A stretch of 64,000 bases of DNA from Fasciola hepatica (GCA_948099385.1 CANUEZ040000001.1:1500501-1564500); one strand, 5' to 3'; shown: positions 1-11,929, counted from the stretch's first letter. A program made the numbers and translations. Notes: generated by a model from the letters alone, not told the origin.

Positions 1-664
1 GTCAGCTACACTCAATTATCGGCAGCTTCCTTACTTATCGATCCTTTGCGGCTAGAAAAGAGCCATTTTACTCCTGTTCATCCCCGGTCTCTATCGGAGT
101 GCCTCAAAGATAAGTACTTGGCCCCCTTCTTTTTTCGCCTACAAAAATGACCTACCTGAAGTCATCTTCATCAACGCAGTATCGCATGCTAGCAATGTGG
201 CAATATAAGTATCTGATCCAATAGAAGTGCAGGCGGCCGTGGCTGCGGTAAAAAGCTGGCCTTCTAGATAAGGCCTGCCAAACAACGGCAACAGCTGCGT
301 CTCAGTGACATTTGGCAGAACTCCCGACCATCCATTCCGGATCAGTAGCGGCACTCAAATCCGACACGTAGACTAGCACAAATTACCAGGATTCTGGCGT
401 TCTACAAACACTTGTTCCTTTCCACCAAGGAAAATCCAGCATATCTTGTTCCCGAATTCTCTGTATGGTTGGGCGTTCCTTCCCTCATATGTCAGAAGAG
501 GACTTTCATCTCCTTTATGAAACGCACGTTCGTCCTGTGCTAGAATATGACAGTCAAACGGCATACATCGGTCTTATCGAGGATCGGGACCTGCTGGAAT
601 AAGTCTAGAGAAAGGCAATGAAGATGGTGCATGGCTTGCAGAGTACCTCCTATCGAGCTCGTCC
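1..664 (+). repeat. Perfect 664-bp direct duplication of 57,451-58,114
   Basis: Line-by-line comparison shows no difference from position 1 to 664 against 57,451 to 58,114 (constant offset 57,450). At 665 the identity breaks abruptly: several substitutions follow at once, then indels. The duplicated DNA is the RT-coding part of family C. The left limit is unknown because the window begins inside the repeat. Confidence 0.95.
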
Positions 665-1000
665 CACTGTACTGCACCCCTATCCTACAGAAGCAAGACG
701 TATAGGAGGAGATCATTCCCTTCTGTGAAAATTGTTCTCTGCACATTATTGGATTAAGTCTTTACGCGTCCTTGTCTAGGGGCTCCACGTATGCATGGTA
801 AGTTGTTGAGTCCCTGTCCCCGCACTTTTGTACTCCAAGAACCCTTCACCTGCAGGATCATCTTCGTGGAATAACCCCCCGCTAGTAATAAAAGAGACGT
901 GATTTAAAGCCTCTTTACCGCTCTCCTGGATCGTCACTTACGGTTAAGCCCTGGCCTATTCCCGAACTAATCTACCCGTTCCCCAGTCATGCTTTCGGGG
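1..1000 (+). mobile_element. Family C non-LTR retrotransposon remnant, copy C1 (RT second half and C-terminus, cut by window edge)
   Basis: The + strand, read across frameshifts, shows a reverse-transcriptase B-box of the type GVPQR-stop-VLGPLLF near 97-130, where the normal form is GVPQGSVLGPLLF. An RT C-terminal region follows, with a WNNPP motif near 860-880 that corresponds to the conserved WNxLP of LINE RTs. The fragment starts at the window edge, so its true 5' end is not visible. Stops and frameshifts make it non-functional. Positions 1-664 are base-for-base the same as 57,451-58,114; beyond 664 the two copies are clearly diverged but still alignable. Short antisense ORFs here are shadows. 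The 3' limit, near 960-1,100, is approximate. Confidence 0.75.
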
Positions 1001-1497
1001 TTGTTTTGTTATTTCTCTTCTTACTTTCTACCATTCCTAAAGAATAAGAAATTGGTAAAGAAAACTGTTCATGAGTAAATGTTTTTATTTTTCTTCCATT
1101 TTCTAACCAATGGCTTATCTATCTTCATCCTGTTAGACAACCCATGTTTTCCATTTTCTATCAATTCTGCTTCCCATCAAGTATGAGGTGAATGCAAGAT
1201 CTGAGGATAACTAAGCCTAAGCCTCTCACCCACGAAAAATTTCAAGAATTCAACTTTTCATGACCTTTACACACCCGGCTCAAACTATCTACCGAACTGA
1301 CTCCCTTGCCAGATAAGCCTACTACTCTAATTTTGCTGTCCGTGATGTGTCATACTCCCTCATCCACATTACCAACCACTCTGTCTCAGGCAGCACCGAT
1401 TGCTTTATCTCATCCTCCCTCAGCAAGCCTTATGCCGGAATTCTACAAGTATCCTGAAGTCAACCTTTACTCCACTTAACGGCCGTCGCTCTCAGTA

Positions 1498-4035
1498 CTG
1501 AATGCACGCTCAATAGTTAACAACATGCAAATGTCGCGCGTATCACTGTTCACGTCTTATCACGGTCTTACTTTGAAAACCGAAAACTAATTGACAGGCA
1601 AACCTCTAAATGAGAACATCATCATCACCAAGTACCACGCTATTAGGAGGAACAGATTAACCCAGCGAGGGGGAGGCTGTCCTGTATATGTGAGGCAACC
1701 ATGCGGGTAAAAATGTGTCAGCACCCCATACTGGATAAATTCCCGGATTAAGTTAGGATATAGGTCATTATAGGATGTTGTGACTCCATCATTAGTTGCA
1801 TCTTCCGCCCCCATAATGCTAATCAGAACGACCTCTTGACTACTGCTGAGACGTTAAAAGGTTTTGCTGGCGTGCAAGGCCGCAAACCGGTTTTAAGTGA
1901 CTCCTACGGACCAGGCATCCGTTGGTTTGCTTTGGACGCCCCATATTTCCCACCACAACTCCTGACCTGCATCCGTTTAGGAGGATGAGTTCAACATGTG
2001 AAATAGCCAAATAGGTGCAGTAAAATTCTTGACCTCCTTTCTTAAGAGGGAGGGTTTCGTGCACAAACATCGGTCGTAAACAGCACCCCTGGAAGCAGCC
2101 ACTTACCGGTAGGGTGTGAGTTTTCGGTGCCATAACGAATTGTCCACAAACCAAAAGCCAAAACGCCGTTCCACCAAGCTAGCTAGAATCACCCACCCCC
2201 ACTTATTTGCGCTCAAAACTGGGACACTTCTTTCATCTGACAACCTGCATAGGGTGGGGTATCAGTTTAACTACACTGTAAATGCTTGTTTTGAGGTAGC
2301 CACGGAAACCCAAAGGCCCCCTGGATGAGATAAACCAAAACAGTATTCGTCGATTAAGGAAAGAGCTTTCCAAGTTACAGAGCAAACCACTTAGGTTGAG
2401 AGATTTTTCGATGTTCTTACAAATGACCCGTTCATCCCATTTAATATAACTGAATGAAATATCCCTCAATAAAATCCGGAACGAATGGCACTGAGTCACT
2501 CCGAAAGGACCGGAAATTTTTTCAAGTTGATGAAACTGAGGAACAGTCAGTGCTTTTCTCCTGTGTCACCTATTGCATATAACAAAAAGTATGCAGCAAA
2601 CTCTCAAGAGACAGTTGATGCATCCAGTTCCCATTTCGCTTCACCTCTGAGGACCGAAAACTCCTCTTCAGTCCTACACCTAATTCCTAAGAAAGTTGCA
2701 CGACAGATTTCAACCAACTATCGGCCAATGGAGCACATCCCTAAAGGTTCCCAAATTATGAAAAGACTGAATAAAAATAAGCTGACAACTCATATACTGA
2801 AAAATAGCCCCAACAATCCTGGAAATTACGGCTCTCTTCAAAAAGATCGTGCGCCAGTTTTAGGAATGATCTTCTCATCTTGATAACTACTGCCACCAAC
2901 CGTAGTAAATCAGTGATCGTAATTCTCCTTGACGTGACTAAGGCCTTCGATCGAGTATCCCGCAGTAGATGGTAGATAAGATGGAAACCTACCGAACTAC
3001 TGCCTAAATATTGAGTTGCTTTTCTTCACATTTGACAGCCAAAACGAGTTGTGGATGTTGACGGCTATATACTATCACCTCGACCAGTAACCAGTGAAGC
3101 TATTCGGGGTAGTATACCAGGTCCCTTACATTTTCTTACCTGTTATTAATATTTTACCGTCACCACACATATAGCTGCGATCCTTTCCGGGGGATGATGA
3201 AATTATGTTTTCCTTTAGATCCGGCCCTTGGGCTTATGCGATTGCTGGCATAACCGGCGGACACTATCGCTAGGTTCATGGATCGGCCGATTGTTGGTGA
3301 AGTTCTCCCCGCCAAAAGTTGTATCCCTATGTACAATTGTCAAGCTCCCGCAAGAACCTTGAAAATCAAGGATCGGCTCATCCCCAACAGTCCGGAGGTA
3401 AAAGACTCGGGATTAAGTTAGTCGTGTACATCTAGTTTCTCCAAAAATTCGGCCTTGCGGGTTGCTTAAGCTGGACGATCAACTGGGTCGACTTATAGAA
3501 TCTCTGGCCTTCCGAAGGACGAGCTAAGCATTTTTGGAAATCATGCAAGACCACCGTGATAGAACTGCGCTCTCATCTTTCTTAGAATGCGGTAGATTGG
3601 TAGATTACCAATTGAGGATGAACAACAGAGATTTTCCAAGCTGTTACTAGAATATCCCCCACTCCTGAATCATATGGAAAGGTGTGAAATATTGCACCTG
3701 GAGGTTTTGTGGCAAATCAGTCCACGAATGAGCCCGTCTTCCTTTTGCGATATTATGCTCCCAAAATCTTAGTTCCTCTTAACTAATATCCATGGCAAGG
3801 GGACTCTTTGGTCTTGATTCCAGTGTCTGGGACTCAGATGCAGTCTGACTTCCTTATTACTAAATATTCTCCCCTTTGGATCAAGCTCCCACAGCAAATT
3901 AGGTCCCTGTTTTCAGAGTTTAATTCATTCAAAAAATCAACCAATGAACATTTGGCTGTGCAAAAGCTCATTCTAATGCGTGATCTCCACATATATATCA
4001 CTGAAGCCTCCAAAAGTAGCCTCGGGTACCAATGA
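1498..4035 (+). pseudogene. A1 endonuclease-reverse transcriptase pseudogene
   Basis: Pieces of one EN-RT polyprotein can be followed through frame changes. LNARSIVNN at 1,498 is the start of the APE-like nuclease, and RRNRLTQRGGGCPVYVR near 1,630-1,690 is its conserved glycine-rich motif. IPKKVARQISTNYRP near 2,680-2,725 is the RT palm entry. LLDVTKAFDRVS near 2,925-2,960 is RT box A. FPGDDEIMFSF near 3,185-3,220 stands where F-A-D-D should be, so both aspartates survive but the flanking residues do not. The C-terminal piece 3,808-4,035 has YSPLWIKLPQQIRS and ends GYQ-stop, like the GY-stop ends of A5, A6 and A7. Confidence 0.75.
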
Positions 4036-4402
4036 GAAACTTGACTGTAGCTCAGCAGGTAGTAACTAAAGATTCATTTTGGAATATAGTAAGCAGATAA
4101 AAGCAGTCATGCCCATACTCTGTGACTGTCAACACCACTGTCCGCTTCTCTGGTAGTCCACCGCTCATTTTCAACGCCCCTGATCACGAGCCTGTACCGG
4201 CTACTCCCATTGTGTTCATTCATTATTTTGTGCCGTCTTTTCAAACGTTGTCGGCGAGATCCTCTTTTATGCGCCGCAGTGAAGTATAACATAAGTGGTA
4301 TTGTTAAAAAATACGAAGTATATTTATATATATACATCGAAGCATCCACAGTTTACTTGTCGATAACCAATTTATCACACACACCTCATTTTATTCCCAA
4401 TT

Positions 4403-4570
4403 GTGCGGGACGCGGTCAGATCCACCTCTTTGGCCGGGGTACACCTGGAGTGCAGGATATCTGCTTCGACATGCGGGAGCAACTTGATAGGCGAGTCGCA
4501 TCTCCTGCCTCAAGGAAAAAGCTTTCAGGTTTGGGGTCCAGCGCACAGTCAGTCTCATTTACTAGCACAG
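4403..4570 (+). repeat. GC-rich conserved block of the family A 3' region (A1 copy)
   Basis: About 160 bases beginning GGGACGCGGTCAGATCCACC and running through a GGCCGG...GCAGGA core. It aligns with 20,013, 30,812 and 36,303 in the other family A copies, while surrounding 3' sequence is T/C-rich and poorly conserved. In A1 it lies about 370 bases after the RT stop. No reading frame is shared across all copies: the minus-strand frame SxQxSCTPxVxRPxRWI always meets a stop at the same place, so the block is probably not coding. Confidence 0.7.
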
Positions 4571-6240
4571 CTTGTGTATTACTAAGTTCTATTGGTATGC
4601 ACGCACTTCTGCTGGGGACGTTATTTGTTCCATTCCTCTCCGGTCATCACCGGTTTCCCCTGGGGCTTGCTGTCCATATTGACTTTATATCCTGTCCTTT
4701 CCGTGCCCATCAGAACCTATCACTATCTACGTAGGCGACGGTTAATAGCTTTTGCCTTTTCCTGCTATTCATCTTTTTCGGTGCATTTAATGGCTACCTG
4801 TGCAAATACTGACCACTTTGGCAGTAACTTCATTGCCTACCTTTATCGAGTGGCCCGTCTATCTAGTATTCGGCCCCATTAGTAACCATGTCCGATCTCC
4901 ATTTTAGAAATCGATAATACTGTTCAGCACCGGGCACATTTTCTGTCACTGTTCATCCCATCACCGGCCGCCAAAAGGAGTCCTGCTCTGCAAAATCTTT
5001 CCGCAGTCCTCCAGTGGTCAGCGAAGTGATTAGTGATTATTCGCACTCTTTATCGGTCCATCCGATCGTCTTTACAGTGCCATCCCATTGAGCTGCTCTT
5101 AGTTTTCAGGTCATCACGTTTTATCCACTTTTAACATATCCGATGTACTTTTTATGCGGTTTCTCTTCTCCATCATCACCATTTGGTAATTACGTACAAA
5201 TGATTGTTAGAAACGGCACATTTACCGTCCGCTTATTACACCATTACCTTTCTTACACCCTCAATCTGGCCGTTCCTCTCTATCATGAGATGTGAAATTC
5301 GTATGTTACAAAAACTGACTGTGTACCCAGCCGCTAAAGTTCACTTATATCTTCACACTCTGATGTGTTTCCGTCTATAGCCGTTGGTCCAATATCGCTT
5401 TACGCGGAACATTTTGAGCAGCTTTATCCACTTGTCATTTTTACATGGTAAACATAAATCAGCTTTCATCTGTTGATGTACAGTGACCTGTGAACCACTC
5501 TACCATTCCTCTTGCAAAAACTAAACACCTGTTTGTTCGACGTAGTCAAGCAGTCCATGTCGATTTATCTTCCTTTACGGCTTTGAATTTCCCCTCTCAA
5601 CCCCATATGCAAATACAATTCTCTTTTTCCTCACCTGTTTTTCTCAGGCCGCTTCCTCTCACAACGACTTTAGTAGTTTCCCCCAATCGAGAGGTGCAAC
5701 GGTTAGTCATATATCTGTTCAAACAAGCATCCATCCAACATCTTATACCTCCATCCCTGCAGATTGATATATTTCCATGTTGATACCTCTTGAAGTACCT
5801 GCTATAATTCACCGAACGCTTTCCCCTGATACATCGATGAGATTTCTATTCGCATGCCTACCACGCTCTGCAGCCTGCAAATACCTCTTTATAGCCGGCT
5901 GTATAAAGTCATCTTCTTTTAACGATCAACGAGAAGTACCTTAAATATGTTGGAACTTACACCAGCTGTCAGTATTTCTTATAGCATATACGTAAATACA
6001 ACGGACTTTCAGCTGGCCTCACCCAAAGATGGCCAAACCGACTACTCGACTATGAGTCTTCTATCTATCGAGGGTCTTTATCATTAGGGTCTATTCCGAC
6101 GTTCTCCTAAGGTTCCCTGTGTGCACTTATTTTGTTATATTGTAAACTCTGATACTGTCAACACTTGTATCACTTGCACACTCATCGTAGCTTATGCCGG
6201 GCTTATCCGAAATACACCATTATTATTGTCATTATTTCAA

Positions 6241-6626
6241 ACAACCCATTTAATTGAATTTCTTAACTCACCTTCAAACTTTACCACTCATCTCCACCAA
6301 ATTTCCATGACTGGGCACCTGCTCCACACCCCACTAATCGCTGTCTGCGCAACAACTCGCTAGATATCGAGTACCCAAATTGTAGTGAATTGGACTTTCC
6401 GTCTAGTCTGCGCACTTCCTCTTCCCGGAGAACACCCATAGGCTCCTTCAGAATATTATTTCTGCTTTTTCGAGGGTCATTTGAACTACTGGTTCAAGTG
6501 TGTACCCGTCATCACCAATAATTTTTCCAATTTTTCTCCCGGGCGTTTTCAAAATAATTTTGTAGGCGCACTCTCCCTTGCGACTTTATATAAATCGCAC
6601 CCTCATTCCCGGTCATTTTTCTTCCC
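6241..6626. other. Unassigned A/T- and pyrimidine-rich stretch after the A1 tail
   Basis: No gene or repeat family could be recognised. The composition resembles family A 3' sequence on the + strand, so it may be an older 3' fragment behind the A1 tail. Confidence 0.4.
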
Positions 6627-6964
6627 ATTCATCGGCCGTTCATGAGAGAGGGGCTTTATTAGAGGATAAAATGGTTTTGACGCACAGGCAAGGAAATGGG
6701 ATCCAAGTGCGGGACCAAGGCCGGGGTAATGGGGGGATAACGAAAAGAACCATCCCACCTGCTCGATCTCTCTTTGAATCCTTACTGACCAGTTTGTAAC
6801 CGCTGACAGATGTTTCACCGTCACGGTCGTCTGATGTGAGTCATGTGTCCGTGGCGGCAAGAATGTGAGGCTTCTCAACGGCCGCCAAATGTTCAGTTCC
6901 AAAACCTCATTTTGGACGCCGAAACAGTTAATGGAGGGACAATTCATCGGCCGTTCATGAGAGA
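6627..6964. mobile_element. 292-bp insert flanked by perfect 23-bp direct repeats
   Basis: The 23-bp sequence beginning ATTCATCGGCCGTTCATGAG occurs at 6,627-6,649 and again, without a mismatch, at 6,942-6,964. The sequences outside the two copies are unrelated, and so are the sequences just inside them, so this is not a simple tandem duplication. The arrangement fits a short insertion with a 23-bp target-site duplication. The 292-bp body has no poly-A, simple-repeat tail, TG...CA ends or terminal inverted repeats that I can see. It has not been matched to any other place in the window. Confidence 0.6.
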
Positions 6965-7510
6965 CTGGAGAAAAGTCAGTGTGAGGAGCTGCTGGAGATG
7001 GGATTGTTGAAATATGGGGGTGGCGGGGCAGTTAAGAGTACTAGGAACGGATAAACTGATGGAGAAATACTTGGCTGAGACTGGGCTCCCAAAGGGCTGT
7101 GCATAAGACGGGTGTTGAGGCGGCACTCCGTTCATATTGCCCAGCCGAAATGGGTCTGGAGGTTTCGAGACCATGGAGTGAGAGAAATGGGGCAAGCTAG
7201 GCTTGGGTCGCTCATATGGGCCTACCGGGGTGGTGGTCTGGGAATGCCTATGGCGGGGCGGACGACCTGCGGCTTTTGGCGCCACTTTGTTCCGAGGGCT
7301 AGGGGAAGATTTCCTCAGCGTCATATCACCCAGCAAACCTATCCCCGCCCTTTGGATCACCTGTGTGAGGGAAGGCTTAGTTGGCTTCTTATCAGGACGA
7401 TTAGATTTTTTATTCTGGCTTGCACTGCAGCTGGTCGTGGGCTCATCGAGTTCACTGGCTGCGCTAACAAGGCTGCTATTCAGAAAATCACGAGATCTCT
7501 ATTGCGGCGC
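6944..7510 (-). pseudogene. Proline/serine-rich minus-strand ORF, possibly LINE N-terminal region
   Basis: The minus strand is open from 7,360 to 6,944 (138 codons). It gives a basic, proline- and serine-rich protein with stretches such as SPSPRNKVAPKAAGRPPRH and no recognised domain. Open frames of the same composition continue to about 7,510. Composition and low complexity resemble the N-terminal region of minus-strand element A7 (56,225-56,728). No EN follows it clearly on the minus strand. It could be a degraded ORF1-like region of a LINE or simply biased composition. Overlapping plus-strand ORFs of similar length (7,112-7,516 and 7,203-7,556) look like shadows. Confidence 0.3.
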
Positions 7511-9060
7511 TCGTAGTTCAGGTGCAAACTCCTTGGTGCGACTTATCACTGCCTAAGCCTGAGACCATTTTAGGAGTTAACTGGAGTTAGTCGTACGACC
7601 GGGATAAGCCTGAGCCTCGGACCATCTATAGTGTCCAGCACAACTGCTGGTTTTTTGCTTCGACATCTGACTTGTAAAGCTCTGTACGAGGAGACTTCTC
7701 AGACTGCACCATTTGCCTGCTTTTTCTGGACAGCCTGTTCGAGGCAATCAGACACTCTCTGTGATGAGTTAAAACTAATCAGAAGCCCCAAAATTCGTCT
7801 GTCGGTTTTGGAGGTGAGCCAGCAGCACCCTTCCTGGTTTGGAATCTTAGGCAACGGGGGAGGACCAGTTATTTGTTTTGTTCCCCCCGCGGGCAAAGTT
7901 CTCTAGTCGAAATGCCCCTTATAATCAAACGTTTGGAGCAGATATCGAAGTCTCACAGCATCTCAGCAAGAATACCAATGCGTGCCTTTGTTGTCTTTGA
8001 GGCTTTTTAAGCCGCTGCTCATCCCGGACAAAGACGAAGCATTGTCGCCTTTATATTCCCTATCTTGGCCTCCATGGTCAATATGGTGCTTCTGAGACCA
8101 AGAATCACCATCTATTGGTTCCCGGCTACCCCCCGCGGACGGTCTCAGACTGGGGTGGAATCGTTGTAGGACTGTTTTGACTCCACTGACGCCTCTCTAC
8201 GTTGGCTCACGGGGATTGTGTCTTGGTCTAATAATTTGCAAGGCACCACTGGTTTTTATGTCGTTGGAAAATAAGAGGAAGTGCTAGGAGAAACACTTCG
8301 GTGTCGAAGCTGATAGCACTGGCACTATATCGGTAAGCTGTTTCCTTGGGGAAAATTAGATTAGCAAACCATAACTGACGGATAACATGAAAGTAACAAA
8401 ATTCTATCGTTGAAAGGCAGAGCAGTGAGACTAAATGCAACTTTGATCGTAGCGCCAAGGTCAGTTGGTAGGTCACGGGTACTGTGTTAAGTGGCCTGTG
8501 GTAAAAAAAGAGATTCGGGGTAGACGAGATATGTGAATGCTAGCAAGTGGGCGTTTCATGCGGAAAATATCACTTAGATTGCATTGTAGGTTATGTAAAA
8601 CATCAGAATGATCGTTTGGTATTGGGAGTGGCACAGTTGGAAAGGCGGTGGGGTTAGTTGTATCAGTTCGACGAGATCGATGAACAGGTGTAGAAAAAGC
8701 ATGACTGGGTGGTACGTACTTTGCAACCATTAGACGGTGGTTTCGAGTGGAAAGATTGGTCTTGAATAAGGCTTTTCATCTTTTGTTGCACTCCGTATTG
8801 CTTCGCTTGTGGTACTTAGCAGTGTGAGGTGTGGCTTGGTGAAAGAGTTAGAACTGATCGCAGTGCTCACAATGTGCTTTCCATCTAGCTGTGACTTATT
8901 CGATGGTCTGTGAGATGGCCGAGGTGCAGCTGACCTGTGCACAGCAGACAATCTAGTGGCTACTAAAACCGAGCGACGAGGTGGACTAGAAGAACTTGAG
9001 CAACTCAATTTGTAGACTGAGGGTTTCTGGGTGTGTTTGATAAGTTGGTTGAGCAATTCC
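7511..9060. other. Unassigned stretch with serine/threonine-rich minus-strand ORFs
   Basis: No product is recognised. Minus-strand open frames at 9,056-8,730, 8,730-8,473 and 8,476-8,228 sit nearly end to end in different frames. The first is rich in serine, threonine, arginine and lysine, the last in leucine. This order (basic low-complexity, then a more hydrophobic part) is what a decayed LINE N-terminus running into a nuclease domain would give, but no catalytic motif is visible. A short internal repeat, AAGCCTGAG..., occurs twice at 7,550-7,625. Confidence 0.3.
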
Positions 9061-11560
9061 TACCATCAGCTGTCATGACCAATGTTCCGGTGATAAGTGT
9101 TAGCGGTTTCCAGTTGGCAAGCCAAGTGAGGATGGCTTGCCAGGGGCAAGCTCTGGGCTTCTCGGTTTCTAGGGAGTTTTGACGACGCCAGACTGAAGAG
9201 GATACACATAAGTCAACGTATTAAGTGTGGGATCAGTGTTCTTTTGAGCCTGGAGTCGAAACCATATAATGTGTGCGCAGCGCATCGTCAGACGGCAAAG
9301 AAGATGATAACGGACGGCGAACAGTTTCTGGGGTAGCTGGATACGTTCTGGAGGATTATCTGGATTCCCTGGGCAGTGGGATTTTGTCCACAGTGATTCT
9401 AAAGTTCTTGAGCGGGGTTCTTCCAGCTACAGTGGATTGGATCCCAATGAATTTCGTAGCGGTTTTTGCGCCGATAAATCTGAAAAACAGTGGACAAGAC
9501 TTTGGTTAGGTGTTCCTAGGGGGCCAAGCAAACTGGCGGGCCAGAGTGTCTTTCATAGTACTTAAAGGCTATGTTTTACTTCTTCAAAAGATAATCTGTC
9601 GGGGGCATTATATACAACAGGGTTTTCAAGTTTCTTATTTTTTGAGCAGTTTCCGAAGCAATGGCGTCCATGAATTTCCCAGCGGTGACCAGGACTTGGG
9701 CTGAGGGTTATGTTCGAAGATCACAGATGTACATGAGCGGGCTCGAATTGGACCGGGTTTCATCTACCGGAGAAAGCTCACTAATGAAAATGAAAAGAAT
9801 TCGTTCTACTGTCTCAGCCCTTTAATTTGCCCAGTCAAAAACGCCAATAATGCAGAGAAAACACGGACTGAGTCAAGATTTCAAAAATTTTGACTTACCC
9901 TGTACATTTGGTCGAACGTTGGCACGACCAACCAATAGAAGTGCAGTTTGTTTGGCTGACAATTTCTGTGTTGCAAGGCTGACAGCCTTCGCATTCAAAA
10001 GCTGAATAGACAAAACAGTGTTATTTTGGACAACGCAAGCGTTTCTTGGAGGTAAAACATGAAACTCTGCAGGCAATGAGATTTTGTAGCTGAAAAAAGA
10101 CTTCCTGATGAATCAGGTAGAGAGGGTTGCAGTTATTACAGTGTCCAAATTGAAACACATTGTTGGGATGATATTGAATTGGACGGTTCACAGCCATTGA
10201 ACACTAAAAGTTGGTGTGAACTCTACCATTCTAGACAAACGATTTCTTCCTTCCGTTTCATGGAAAGCAGTCGGAAAAATTTCTTTTAAAATGAATTTCA
10301 AATCGGTTAGTAAAGTCAAGACTTTACGGACAAGGGAAATACTGGAAGGGACATTTCGTTTTCGAAACAATAAAGAATCTTCAACTCTTGGTATTCAGTC
10401 TTCGATCCTCGTGGAAGAAGGTAGGGGAAACTTCTCGTGTAGTCCTCGTCACACTGACTCTGTAGGTTCACGCTGAGGCAGCTTGTGACCGCTGAAACCT
10501 CCACACTCCTCTGTAACACATGTATCCGGTTGAGTATTCAAGAATCCCTGTTTTTATCTTACTTGTATCGTGTGATCATGCAGCCAAGCCTGCTTTGAGA
10601 GTCGCCCATATAAAACATTATTAGTCCGTCAATTTCCTAAAGGGCCAACGGAAACTTATTTTGCTATATTGCTGCGTGCCCAGTGAAACCGGTCTGAGCT
10701 AGAATCGCGGCATGTAGCTTTCCGGACATCCAACGAATAACGCGCATTTCCACACTGGATCTGAGCCCCACTCTGGGACCTTCTCAGTAAAGCCGGTATT
10801 GTCTGGGGGCTGGAATCTTTGAACAAAAGCATAATCGTGCCTTTTACCGGTCTACCGGGGACAACAGCTACTGAGCGTAGTTATAAAAAACACTCTTTAG
10901 CGTGTCCATAATATGAACGCGTTGTAGCTTTTGATCCTCATTTGAACTGCACAGAATCTAACGGGATTTTTCTTGGATCATTCTACAAAGTCGGTTGCAT
11001 TTCTTGATGATCATTTCAGTGCACTTTCCGCGAAACCAGAATTGGTACTCCTGTGAGTAGAAAAAAGTAAACTGGCCTTATAGTTTGTTATCTCTCTTAC
11101 CAGTTCCGGATTCGATAGACTTTAAACTGCAGTTGTCTCGGAATCATATTGCGATCGTGATGCGTTTGGATCCACCTCATCATCCGGTCACTGTTTGCAT
11201 TTCCACAAGTTCCGCATTATTCGACGTTTCTGTCGGCAATGCATCCTTCTACAATGAATTTGACTCTCCACTTTGCCGGGTAGTTCTTTCGGAGTTTAGC
11301 TCAACCAGTGGCAAACCTAATTTGACCTTCTAATTTTCTCTGCCTTGTACAATTTCGACGCAATTTTTTCCACTCCCATATGTTTGCATAACGTGTAAAC
11401 TTTCGTCATGCATGTTGCAAGCATCTCGTCCGTTCGCAGGAAAAAGCCGTTATTACTAACATTACCATTTCCGTTCCCCTTACCATTGCCAAAGGGTAAT
11501 TGAAACTTGGGAGATCAGCAGCTTGCATCCCTAGTAAGTAACCCTACTGAAAAGTGTGTA
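9061..11560. other. Unassigned 2.5-kb stretch
   Basis: ORFs are short (at most 86 codons), occur on both strands and carry no motif I recognise. The minus-strand ORF 9,873-10,076 includes LLNAKAVSLATQKLS, a faint echo of the LNARSVxxK nuclease start, but nothing else supports it. The only clear structure is the repeat block at 10,430-10,505, described separately. Confidence 0.4.
10430..10505 (-). repeat. Short conserved block, copy 1 (pairs with 11,940-12,010)
   Basis: Read on the minus strand, about 60 bases match the minus strand of 11,940-12,010 at roughly 85 percent by eye, while sequence on both sides diverges. One minus-strand frame reads SCLSVNLQSQCDEDYTRSF here and SCLSVNLRSRCDEAYAKSF in the other copy. 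Two of the five differences are R-to-Q changes of the kind CpG decay produces. In copy 2 the block lies downstream of a family F RT on the same strand, so it may be the 3' end or a downstream coding piece of that element. Confidence 0.55.
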
Positions 11561-11564
11561 CAAA

Positions 11565-11626
11565 GCACCAGTGGCCGAGGCAAAGTCAAGGGCGTCTGAC
11601 CGTAGTCTCAGCAGTTAAACTGGTGC
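11565..11626 (+). other. tRNA-Leu/Ser-like remnant (possible tRNA-derived SINE head)
   Basis: GCACCAG at 11,565 can pair with CTGGTGC ending at 11,626. Between them lies TGGCCGAGG...AAGGGCGTCTGACC, which resembles the A-box and D-arm/anticodon region of type II (Leu or Ser) tRNAs. At 62 nt it is too short for a complete tRNA. There is no convincing T-arm or B-box; the nearest candidate, GGTGCGAAAAAGC, is poor. At most it is a decayed tRNA-derived fragment. Confidence 0.25.
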
Positions 11627-11929
11627 GAAAAAGCTGGCACTTTGTTTAACCTTCTTCTAACTTGCCACTTTTCACGTGTCAACTCCTTTGTCGCGCCTGC
11701 ATCGTGCGTCCATTATACTGTTCGGAGCAGAATTGCCAACTGTTCAGATAGTTTCCCTATTTTTCGTTCTCTGGGCTGAGAATATTTGCTCTAATCTATA
11801 GTGTCGTGTCTTTATACAACTTAAGGAATGGACATTATTTTCAGCCACACAGCGATGCAGGGTGTGACAATTTGTTATCTTCGACTTCCAGTCAGGATAA
11901 GGCCGAGGTGTAGCACAGCCAATCAAATA

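Larger units (their letters stand above)
1200..6245 (+). mobile_element. Family A LINE, copy A1, near full length but decayed
   Basis: This is a CR1/jockey-like non-LTR element about 5 kb long. A serine/proline-rich lead (about 1,200-1,490) precedes the endonuclease start LNARSIVNN at 1,498. RT and RT C-terminus fill 2,485-4,035. A pyrimidine-rich 3' region runs to 6,216 and ends in CCGAAATACACCATTATTATT (6,207-6,227, continuing as an ATT-rich tail to about 6,240). The 3' end matches A2, A5 and A6, and 5,780-6,170 aligns with 12,740-13,080 of A2. It contains the GC-rich family A block at 4,403. Many stops and frameshifts make it dead. The 5' end is a guess based on similarity in composition to A4 and A7. 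Confidence 0.75.

Noticed and set aside
139..354. Minus-strand ORF (71 codons) identical to one at 57,589-57,804, looking like a repeated gene
   Set aside because: It is the antisense shadow of the duplicated family C RT segment and has no domain.
4046..4057. TAGCTCAGCAGG, a perfect tRNA A-box match
   Set aside because: No B-box at a proper distance and no cloverleaf; it lies at the RT end of A1 and is probably chance.
4210..4734. Plus-strand ORF of 174 codons, possible host gene
   Set aside because: It lies in the A1 3' region, overlaps the conserved GC-rich block, is not conserved as a frame in the other copies and has no domain.
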